A DNA stretch of 5,594 bases from Ghiorsea sp. (GTDB taxonomy: Bacteria > Pseudomonadota > Zetaproteobacteria > Mariprofundales > Mariprofundaceae): assembly GCA_027053695.1 (NCBI GenBank), contig JALUHL010000025.1:1-5594 (forward strand), in the 5' to 3' direction. The notes below the pieces were generated by a model, which did not search any database, was not told where the DNA came from, and saw nothing but the letters and a program-made list of their open reading frames with translations. A program made the translations under genes and the position numbers. Of the stretch, positions 1-5,445 are shown one piece after another (within the stretch, counting starts at the first letter, position 1; each line of letters opens with the position of its first letter).

Positions 1-1
1 G

Positions 2-631
2 CGCCAAGAAATCAATATATTGGCATGGTTGATGGCGGGTGAGATTCAAGGCGATAGCTGGTATGAGAAAGCGCGCAAGGCAGACTTCTTTGATTTAAAA
101 GGTGCGGTAGAAGCTTGGTTAAGCAGCAAAGGTTTGACGGCGCGTTTTATGGCGGATGATGAAGTGCAAGGTTTACAAGCTGGGCAAACAGCGAAAATCG
201 TTGTGGGCAAAGCTGAGGTTGGATATATCGGCAAAGTGGATAGTGATATTGCTTCAAGCTTTGATTTGGACTCAGATGTGTTTGTGGCATCCATCAACCT
301 AGACCAACTTCATGCAGGCAAAAAAGCGAAATTCCAGCCTTTGCCAGAATTCCCTTCGATTGAGCGAGATTTGGTGTTTTTGTTTGATAAAGGTGTGACA
401 TCAGAATCTGTGCTGCAAACCGTGAAAAAGGCGTGCGGGCAGCAGCTTGTGCAAGCGTATATTTTTGATTTGTATGATGGCAAAGGTGTGCCTGAAGATA
501 AGGTGAGCTTGGGTATTCGTTTTGTCCTACAAGACCCAAAACGCACACTCACTCAAGAAGATTCGGATAAAGCCATGCAATCGGTGATAGATGCAATAAG
601 TAAGAAGTTTGAAGCAGAGCTTCGAGGATAA
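2..631 (+). CDS. pheT: Phenylalanyl-tRNA synthetase beta subunit, C-terminal part (5' truncated by window)
   Basis: The beta subunit of the (alpha-beta)2 phenylalanyl-tRNA synthetase charges tRNA-Phe in the cytoplasm together with PheS. Only the last 209 codons are visible. The frame is open from base 2, so the gene enters from the left and the TTG at 20 is internal. The fragment starts in the synthetase-like core (GEIQGDSWYEKARKADFFDL, a recognisable PheT stretch followed by KGAVEAWL). From about fragment residue 110 it runs through the ferredoxin-fold anticodon-binding (FDX-ACB) domain: LPEFPSIERDLVFLF, then IFDLYDGKGVPEDKVSLGIR, then LQDPKRTLTQED, ending at a TAA (629-631). One oddity is that the usual LHPG(Q/R)SA and G-x-x-HP motifs read LQAGQTA and GKVDSDI here. 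In E. coli pheT is followed by ihfA; here rnr follows after three bases, which suggests co-transcription. The family call is very secure. Confidence 0.96.
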   Translation, partial: RQEINILAWLMAGEIQGDSWYEKARKADFFDLKGAVEAWLSSKGLTARFMADDEVQGLQAGQTAKIVVGKAEVGYIGKVDSDIASSFDLDSDVFVASINLDQLHAGKKAKFQPLPEFPSIERDLVFLFDKGVTSESVLQTVKKACGQQLVQAYIFDLYDGKGVPEDKVSLGIRFVLQDPKRTLTQEDSDKAMQSVIDAISKKFEAELRG

Positions 632-637
632 ACATTG
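624..637 (+). promoter_or_regulatory. RBS and TTG start codon of rnr
   Basis: GAGG at 624-627 lies seven bases before the TTG at 635-637 and inside the last codons of pheT. The pheT stop TAA (629-631) is in the same frame, so the rnr frame cannot extend further upstream. There is no ATG, GTG or other TTG codon in this frame until a GTG at codon 112, which lies inside the first cold-shock domain. The TTG is therefore the only sensible start, and rnr translation is probably coupled to termination of pheT. Confidence 0.8.
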
Positions 638-2800
638 AGTAAAGATAAACCTGAATACGGCAAACGTAAAAAGCCTGCAAACAAGGCAGGGCGTAAGCGC
701 AGCGAAGCCAAGCGTAAGCCTGAAGGAAATACAGGGTTTGCGTGGCCTTCTGCGCCGCCAGAGCGTAAGAAAAAGTATAAAGGTGATAGAGATACTGCTG
801 CATCTAAACATGAGGCTGGGCGCGAAGGTGGCAGTGCACGCGGCACATACGGTAAGCGCAAAGAAGACGGGCGCAAAGAGGGTAGGCGCAGCCGTTCATC
901 GCAGGCATCAGGCCAAGGTAAAACATGGGTAGGTACTGTTTCAGCGCATCCTGATGGTTTTGGCTTTGTGAATGTTGAAGGCCGTGATGAAGATGTGTTC
1001 CTTTCTGTGGATGAAATGCGCGATGTGATGCATGGCGATAAGGTTGAAGTGCGCACGATTTCTCGGCGTGGTAGAGAAGCAGGTGTTCTTGTGCGTATGG
1101 TTGAACATGCCCCAAGTGTCATGACGGCGCAGTTGAAAATTGAGCATGGTTTAGGTTTGGCTTATCCGCGCTCAAAACGTATGCAACAGGCTATCTTGGT
1201 CAAACGTGATGATGCCAATGGCGCGCATCATGGTGATTGGGTACGCATTGAAATTCAGCGTGGCACCAATCCGCTTCAAGGCAAGGTTCTTGAAGTGATG
1301 GGTGATGATTTAACGCCCAAGAAATTGGTGGATTTGATTGTTGCAGAGCAGGGGTTATCGGAGACTTTTCCACCTGATGTGGAAGCGGAAAGTAAAGCTA
1401 TTCCAAGCAAAGTAGGCGTGAAAGATAAGAAGGATAGATTGGATTTAACGCATCTTCCTTTTGCTACGATTGATGGCATGGATGCTAGAGATTTTGATGA
1501 TGCGATTTGTGTGCAAAAGCGCGGCGATGGTTTTGAAGCGTGGGTAGCGATTGCTGATGTGGCGCATTATGTGCATGAAGGCTCGGCTTTGGACGCTGAG
1601 GCATTATCGCGAGGCAATTCTTTTTATTTTCCAGACCGTGTGATTCCTATGTTGCCTGAAAAGCTTTCCAATGGTTTATGCTCGCTGAATCCTCATGTGG
1701 ATAGGTTGGCTATGGTGGTGCGTATGCGCTTTGATGCCAGCGGTAAACGGCGCACATCGCGGGTGTATAACGCCGTGATATATTCTTATGAACGTTTAAC
1801 GTATGAAAACGCTACGGCCTGGATTGAAAAGCAAGAGAAAAAGGCAGTGCAAGAGCCTAAAGTGCGAGACATGTTGGATACAGCCATGGGTTTGTATCAG
1901 GTGCTTGAGCGCAATCGAGCCAAACGTGGTGCTTTAGAGATTGATGCGCCAGAAGTGCGCGCTGTGATTGATGGCGACAGCATTTCGCATATTGAAGCTA
2001 GAGAGAGGCATGTATCGCATAAGCTGATTGAAGAAATGATGTTGGCTGCGAACACAGCAGTTGCAGCCTTTTTAGAAAGCAAGAAAGTAGAGCAACTGTA
2101 CCGCGTTCACCCAGCGCCAGAGCGCGAAGCGATAGAGAAATTAAATGCTTTTTTGGGTGCGTTCGGACTTAAAATAAGGCATCATAAAACCGAAGATGTG
2201 CGCCCCAAAGATGTGCAGCAAGCTTTAGCAGCGGCAGAAGGTAAACCATTCTCACAAGTGTTGCACAAGCTGGTACTTCGCTCTATGCAACAAGCCAAAT
2301 ATGCCACATCGAATGTAGGTCATTTTGGTTTGGCGTACGATAGTTATGGGCATTTTACCAGCCCGATTCGTCGTTATGCCGACTTAACCACGCATCGCAG
2401 ATTGAAAGCTGTGTTGGCGGGTAAGAAACCGTCCAAACAAGACTTGGAAGCCGTAGGCGCACACCTTTCAACGCAAGAACGCATACAGCAACGCGCGGAA
2501 TGGGATACCCAAGCCATGCTTGCAGCGTTGTATCATAAAAAAGATATGGGCAAGGTGATGGATGCTGTGGTTTCAGGTGTAACCAAACGTAGAGTATTCT
2601 TAGCCTTGAAGGAAACCTTGGCAGAAGCTTCGTTGGATGTGGATGATTTGCAGGGTAGCTTTGAATTGGATGAGGTGCACCATCGCTTAACTGCCAAACG
2701 TGGCGGATTCCAAATTGGTTTGGGTGATACGGTGCAAGTTGAGATTCAAACTACGGATGCGGTGCGCGGGCAAATTGGTGTCTCGCTAGCAAAAACCTGA
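635..2800 (+). CDS. rnr: Ribonuclease R (RNB-family 3'-5' exoribonuclease) with basic N-terminal arm
   Basis: RNase R degrades structured RNA processively from the 3' end (mRNA decay, rRNA quality control, tmRNA-linked decay) in the cytoplasm. The protein has 721 residues. Residues 1-96 are low-complexity and strongly basic (31 K/R against 12 D/E, YGKRK at 8-12 and 72-76). Cold-shock/OB domain 1 is at about 97-155 (GTVSAHPDGFGFV) and domain 2 at about 160-225. The RNB catalytic domain spans about 268-590. Its metal-binding motif is TIDGMDARDFDDAI, with D280, D286, D288 and D289 matching E. coli D272, D278, D280 and D281. HFTSPIRRYADL is at 573-584. The S1 domain is at about 637-720 and the protein stops at its end. 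E. coli RNase R is 813 residues, with an N-terminal winged helix and a lysine-rich C-terminal tail; both are missing here. RNase II is a less likely alternative, because the tandem CSDs and HFTSPIRRYADL fit RNase R. The catalytic call is secure. Confidence 0.95.
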   Translation: MSKDKPEYGKRKKPANKAGRKRSEAKRKPEGNTGFAWPSAPPERKKKYKGDRDTAASKHEAGREGGSARGTYGKRKEDGRKEGRRSRSSQASGQGKTWVGTVSAHPDGFGFVNVEGRDEDVFLSVDEMRDVMHGDKVEVRTISRRGREAGVLVRMVEHAPSVMTAQLKIEHGLGLAYPRSKRMQQAILVKRDDANGAHHGDWVRIEIQRGTNPLQGKVLEVMGDDLTPKKLVDLIVAEQGLSETFPPDVEAESKAIPSKVGVKDKKDRLDLTHLPFATIDGMDARDFDDAICVQKRGDGFEAWVAIADVAHYVHEGSALDAEALSRGNSFYFPDRVIPMLPEKLSNGLCSLNPHVDRLAMVVRMRFDASGKRRTSRVYNAVIYSYERLTYENATAWIEKQEKKAVQEPKVRDMLDTAMGLYQVLERNRAKRGALEIDAPEVRAVIDGDSISHIEARERHVSHKLIEEMMLAANTAVAAFLESKKVEQLYRVHPAPEREAIEKLNAFLGAFGLKIRHHKTEDVRPKDVQQALAAAEGKPFSQVLHKLVLRSMQQAKYATSNVGHFGLAYDSYGHFTSPIRRYADLTTHRRLKAVLAGKKPSKQDLEAVGAHLSTQERIQQRAEWDTQAMLAALYHKKDMGKVMDAVVSGVTKRRVFLALKETLAEASLDVDDLQGSFELDEVHHRLTAKRGGFQIGLGDTVQVEIQTTDAVRGQIGVSLAKT

Positions 2801-2804
2801 AATC

Positions 2805-2843
2805 TTATATATAATATGCGTTTAAGCTTTCTATTATAGGGGA
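2805..2843 (+). promoter_or_regulatory. Possible weak promoter and RBS for the CZB gene
   Basis: The 47-base gap after rnr is AT-rich. It contains a perfect -10 hexamer TATAAT at 2810-2815, inside the palindrome TTATATATAA (2805-2814). At the normal 17-base spacing the -35 position reads TAGCAA, which is poor, and there is no TGn extension. A promoter is therefore possible but not demonstrated. The Shine-Dalgarno AGGGGA (2838-2843) ends four bases before the ATG at 2848. No hairpin-plus-T-run terminator for rnr is visible, so read-through from rnr is equally possible. Confidence 0.35.
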
Positions 2844-2847
2844 ATGG

Positions 2848-3369
2848 ATGCCAATACCTGATACCATTAAACAGCTAAGAGCCGCACGTGCTTCGCATAA
2901 AGCATGGCTTGTGCGTGCCGAAGCTTTGGTGAATGGTCTTCCTGTAAACAAAGAGCAAGTGCCTGTTGTGGCAACTGAATGCGAGTTTGGGAAATGGTTG
3001 TATGGTGCGGGAAGTCGCTTACAAGAATTCTCAGTGTTTGCGCAAATGGAAGCCAGTCATAGTGCTTTACATAGGGTGTATGGTGAAATCTTTGAACTGC
3101 TGTTTGAAGAGCCCAAAGGTATGGGTAAGTTGTTTGGTCAGAGTAAAAAAGTAATCAAGAAAAAACATTTGGAAGCAGAGATGTTGCTGCCAAGGTTGCA
3201 ATCTTATTATGATGAGATTATTGAATTGCTGAATACACTCGAAAAAGATTATTTAGCACTTAAAGCCCAACATAAACCACCGATGGAAGATATACAAACC
3301 AAGTCATTCCGTGATGTATCCAAGATGATGGATGAGCTCGAAAAAGATGTGGATAGCTGGTTAAAGTAA
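2848..3369 (+). CDS. Stand-alone CZB (chemoreceptor zinc-binding) domain protein
   Basis: This is a 173-residue soluble, mostly helical protein with no signal peptide or membrane segment. The pattern H17 (ASHKAW), C45 in ECEFGKWLYG, and H71/H75 in EASHSALHRVYGEI matches the 3His/1Cys zinc site of CZB domains. The spacings of 28, 26 and 4 residues are close to those of the E. coli diguanylate cyclase DgcZ. CZB domains sense zinc, and in some chemoreceptors hypochlorite through the reactive zinc-bound cysteine. They are usually fused to chemoreceptor, GGDEF or CheW-type modules. Here no output domain is visible. Residues about 90-110 are lysine-rich (KLFGQSKKVIKKKH) and about 108-173 are heptad-like helix (LLPRLQSYYDEIIELLNTLE), possibly for dimerisation or partner binding. 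The start is supported by AGGGGA at 2838-2843. The domain call is good; the role and partner are unknown. Confidence 0.82.
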   Translation: MPIPDTIKQLRAARASHKAWLVRAEALVNGLPVNKEQVPVVATECEFGKWLYGAGSRLQEFSVFAQMEASHSALHRVYGEIFELLFEEPKGMGKLFGQSKKVIKKKHLEAEMLLPRLQSYYDEIIELLNTLEKDYLALKAQHKPPMEDIQTKSFRDVSKMMDELEKDVDSWLK

Positions 3370-3375
3370 GCGCAC

Positions 3376-3437
3376 TTTTTCAGCCTGTTTTTTTCAGCCG
3401 TGACAATCTCAAAATAAAACAGTTATAGTTTGGCTGA
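3376..3437 (+). repeat. TCAGCC repeats around the dapA promoter
   Basis: TTTTTCAGCC occurs twice in direct orientation, 14 bases apart (3376-3385 and 3390-3399). The reverse complement GGCTGA occurs at 3432-3437. The second copy abuts the candidate -35 box and the inverted copy covers the expected transcription start. This arrangement could be a protein-binding operator, or chance in a short T-rich spacer. There is no stable hairpin before the T-run at 3388-3394, so it does not look like an intrinsic terminator. Confidence 0.25.
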
Positions 3438-3450
3438 CGTTAAACAGGAG
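3400..3450 (+). promoter_or_regulatory. Candidate sigma-70 promoter and RBS of dapA
   Basis: GTGACA (3400-3405) resembles the -35 consensus TTGACA. TATAGT (3424-3429) resembles TATAAT and lies 18 bases downstream. The expected start is near 3435. The Shine-Dalgarno AGGAG (3446-3450) ends five bases before the ATG at 3456. The 86-base gap before dapA contains nothing else that explains it, which supports independent transcription of dapA. Confidence 0.55.
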
Positions 3451-3455
3451 CTTAT

Positions 3456-4346
3456 ATGTTTCATGGTGTGATGACGGCGTTGGTAACGCCCTTTAAAAAT
3501 GGACAAGTGGACGAAGATGCTTTTCGGGCGCACCTAGAGCGTCAAATTGAAGCAGGTATCGATGCTGTAGTGCCTGCTGGCTCCACGGGTGAAGCGGCAA
3601 CATTAAGTGTGGCTGAGCATAAAGCCGTGATTAAAATGGCTGTGGAGCAGGTGAATGGACGTGTGCCTGTGATTGCAGGTACAGGAAGCAACAACACGGC
3701 TGAATCCATAGAGCTCACGCAAGCGGCTAAAGCTTTGGGCGCTGATGCCTCGCTTTTGATTTCTCCTTATTACGTTAAACCCACCCAAGAAGGCATATAC
3801 CAGCATTACAAAACTATTGCGGATGCTGTGCATATCCCTCAGATTTTATACAATGTTCCTGGGCGTACGGCTTCCAATATTCAGCCTGAGACTGTGGCGC
3901 GATTATCGCATGTATCCAATATTATCGCCATTAAAGATGCTACGGCGGATATGGCGCAACTCACACGCACCATGATGGCTTGTGAGGGTCGCATTTTATT
4001 CTATTCAGGTGACGATGCCAGCGTATTACCTTTTATGACTTTGGGTGGTTCGGGTGTGATTTCTGTGGTCTCCAATATCGCGCCAAAAACCATGAAGGCT
4101 ATGGTTGATGCTGTAGTCACTAAAGACTTTGAGACGGCAAAAGCTATGCACTTTGCATTACAAAACCTCACCGATGCCATGTTTGTGGAAAGCAATCCTA
4201 TTCCTGTGAAAAAAGCTTGTGAGCTGTTGGGTTGGATGGATGGTGAGTTGCGCCTGCCTTTGACTGAACAAGCCGCGGAGCATACGGCTGCGCTTGAGCA
4301 AGTGATGCAAAGCTTTCAATCGGATGTTGAGTCGCTAAACCTTTAA
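3456..4346 (+). CDS. dapA: 4-hydroxy-tetrahydrodipicolinate synthase
   Basis: DapA condenses pyruvate with aspartate semialdehyde to form 4-hydroxy-tetrahydrodipicolinate, the entry step to diaminopimelate (peptidoglycan) and lysine. It is a cytoplasmic TIM-barrel enzyme, normally a homotetramer. The length of 296 residues is normal (E. coli 292). The Schiff-base lysine is K160 in IIAIKDATAD. Y132 lies in ILYNVPGRT, with R137 for the semialdehyde carboxylate. S43/T44 in AGSTGEAATL and Y106 in SPYYVKPTQEG complete the proton relay; the first Thr of the E. coli pair is Ser here. In the lysine allosteric site, E. coli H56, N80, E84 and Y106 are kept (H55, N79, E83, Y105), but S48 and H53 are Ala47 and Val52, so feedback inhibition by lysine may be weaker (inference). 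Other N-acetylneuraminate lyase-family enzymes are less likely given the complete DapA motif set. No other lysine gene adjoins it. Confidence 0.95.
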   Translation: MFHGVMTALVTPFKNGQVDEDAFRAHLERQIEAGIDAVVPAGSTGEAATLSVAEHKAVIKMAVEQVNGRVPVIAGTGSNNTAESIELTQAAKALGADASLLISPYYVKPTQEGIYQHYKTIADAVHIPQILYNVPGRTASNIQPETVARLSHVSNIIAIKDATADMAQLTRTMMACEGRILFYSGDDASVLPFMTLGGSGVISVVSNIAPKTMKAMVDAVVTKDFETAKAMHFALQNLTDAMFVESNPIPVKKACELLGWMDGELRLPLTEQAAEHTAALEQVMQSFQSDVESLNL

Positions 4347-4357
4347 ACCTTCTGTTA

Positions 4358-4387
4358 TCATGAGCTTGGCATCGGCTTTGCTCATGA
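4358..4387 (+). repeat. Perfect 8-bp inverted repeat between dapA and fliQ
   Basis: TCATGAGC (4358-4365) and GCTCATGA (4380-4387) are exact reverse complements separated by 14 bases. The arm centres are 22 bp apart, about two helical turns. The right arm overlaps the candidate -12 element of a sigma-54 promoter and ends immediately before the fliQ ribosome-binding sequence. CCT at 4348-4350 could also pair with AGG at 4388-4390, across a bulge, extending an RNA hairpin over the Shine-Dalgarno. No T-run follows either arm, so it is not a standard terminator. It could be a DNA operator or an RNA structure that limits fliQ translation on dapA read-through transcripts. Confidence 0.6.
4366..4382 (+). 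promoter_or_regulatory. Candidate sigma-54 (-24/-12) promoter for fliQ-fliR-flhB
   Basis: TTGGCATCGGCTTTGCT carries GG (4368-4369) and GC (4380-4381) with exactly ten bases between them. It agrees with the RpoN consensus YTGGCACGN4TTGCW except at two positions (AT-C in place of AC-G). Sigma-54 promoters commonly drive flagellar export and basal-body genes in proteobacteria, so position and downstream genes both fit. The caveat is that the start predicted about 12 bases after the -12 element falls near 4392-4394, at the fliQ ATG. That would leave out the Shine-Dalgarno. Confidence 0.55.
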
Positions 4388-4393
4388 AGGGGT

Positions 4394-4663
4394 ATGAACC
4401 CTAATTTAGTCATCAACTATGGCAAAGAAGCACTGGAAATGATTTTGATGTTATCCCTACCTATGCTCATTGTTGCATTGGTGGTTGGGGTAGCGATTTC
4501 ACTGTTTCAAGCGGTGACTCAAATCCAAGAGATGACCTTAACCTTTGTGCCTAAAATCATTGCTGTGTTTATCGCTATGGTGATTGCTGCACCTTGGATA
4601 GTAGAGACTTTGGTGAGTTATACGCGCCGCTTATTTGAAGCCATCCCCAGCCTGCTTAGCTGA
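4394..4663 (+). CDS. fliQ: Flagellar type III export gate protein FliQ
   Basis: FliQ is an inner-membrane protein of the flagellar export gate, where four copies pack with FliP5 and FliR1 in the basal body. The length of 89 residues is typical. There are two hydrophobic segments, about 16-38 and 52-75, joined by the family signature FQAVTQIQEMTLTFVPK (38-54). The start at 4394 gives the usual N-terminus (MNPNLVINYGKEAL). It is preceded by AAGGGG (4387-4392), which is unusually close to the ATG. The stop codon overlaps the fliR start in TGATG. FliP, normally encoded directly upstream, is not here; dapA is. The non-flagellar homologue SctS is unlikely because the gene runs into a FlhB with flagellar-type sequence. 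Confidence 0.94.
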   Translation: MNPNLVINYGKEALEMILMLSLPMLIVALVVGVAISLFQAVTQIQEMTLTFVPKIIAVFIAMVIAAPWIVETLVSYTRRLFEAIPSLLS

Positions 4664-5442
4664 TGTTTCCTTTTCCTTCCGAGCAAGATATATTGGTGGG
4701 TATTCTTATTTTCCTACGCATCAGCCTATTGATGATGCTTCTTCCTGTGATTGGGCATAAGCTTGTACCTACGCCTGTCAAAACTGGGTTTGTCGGATTA
4801 TTGACGCTTTTGCTTTTTCCTGTGGTTTCAAAACATGTGCCTGTGATTGAAGCTGATGTTGTGAGTTTCGCATGGTTAGCGATTCAAGAAATGTTGTTGG
4901 CAGCGGCTTTAGCCTTGCTTGCCCAGCTTATTTTCACGGCAGCTCAATTTGCAGGGCAGATGATGAGCATGCAGATGGGCATGGCGATGGCGAATATTTT
5001 TGACCCTGCCACATCATCACAATCTGCAGTGGTGGCCCAATTCATCGGAATTTTGGCGCTTTTGATGTGGTTGGCCAGTGGTGCGCACCATATGTTTATT
5101 TTAACACTGATTGAGTCCTTCTCTATTTTGCCGCCGGGATCGTCGTGGTCATTCCATGGCTGGGAAGTGATTACAGATGCAGCAGCGGCAATGTTTGTCT
5201 TGTCGATTAAACTTATGGCTCCTGTGCTGTTGCTTTTATTTTTTGTGTATGTTGCGCTTGGTCTTATTGCAAGAGCGGTGCCTCAGATTCAAGTTTTCTT
5301 TGTCAGCTTTCCACTTTCAGTCGGTTTAGGTTTGTTCACATTGGGTTTATCTTTGCCTGCATTGATGTCACTGATGCATGATGGTTTTCTAGGTTTAGCT
5401 CAAGATTTGCCGATGTTTCTACACCAACTGTCGGGGAAATAG
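4663..5442 (+). CDS. fliR: Flagellar type III export gate protein FliR
   Basis: FliR is a polytopic inner-membrane protein that completes the FliP/FliQ export gate and contacts FlhB. The length is 259 residues, normal for the family. Six hydrophobic segments are visible at about 9-30, 41-56, 66-92, 124-152, 174-202 and 210-236. Family landmarks are GQMMSMQMGMAMANIFDP (98-115), VVAQF (123-127), SGAHHMFILTLIESF (139-153) and GLIARAVPQIQVFFVSFPL (200-218). The ATG shares its A with the fliQ TGA. No Shine-Dalgarno stands before it (AGCCTGCTTAGC), so translation is probably coupled to fliQ. The short polar tail ends with LHQLSGK, and the flhB ATG lies three bases after the stop. Confidence 0.95.
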   Translation: MFPFPSEQDILVGILIFLRISLLMMLLPVIGHKLVPTPVKTGFVGLLTLLLFPVVSKHVPVIEADVVSFAWLAIQEMLLAAALALLAQLIFTAAQFAGQMMSMQMGMAMANIFDPATSSQSAVVAQFIGILALLMWLASGAHHMFILTLIESFSILPPGSSWSFHGWEVITDAAAAMFVLSIKLMAPVLLLLFFVYVALGLIARAVPQIQVFFVSFPLSVGLGLFTLGLSLPALMSLMHDGFLGLAQDLPMFLHQLSGK

Positions 5443-5445
5443 TCT

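Noticed and set aside
20..22. TTG as the start of the first gene
   Set aside because: The frame is open to base 2 and reads as continuous PheT sequence, so the gene is truncated by the window rather than starting here.
738..932. 64-codon + frame inside rnr
   Set aside because: It is an out-of-frame shadow of the basic RNase R arm, and the rnr frame continues unbroken through it.
553..1122. 189-codon open frame on the minus strand
   Set aside because: It lies antisense to the rnr 5' region and pheT end; its R/P/S-rich composition is what the reverse of a K/R-rich coding sequence gives, and it has no recognisable motif.
3371..3400. Intrinsic terminator after the CZB gene
   Set aside because: There are T-runs but no stable GC-rich hairpin directly before them.
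4358..4387. Inverted repeat as the dapA terminator
   Set aside because: No T-run follows on either strand and the loop is 14 bases; operator or translational roles fit better.
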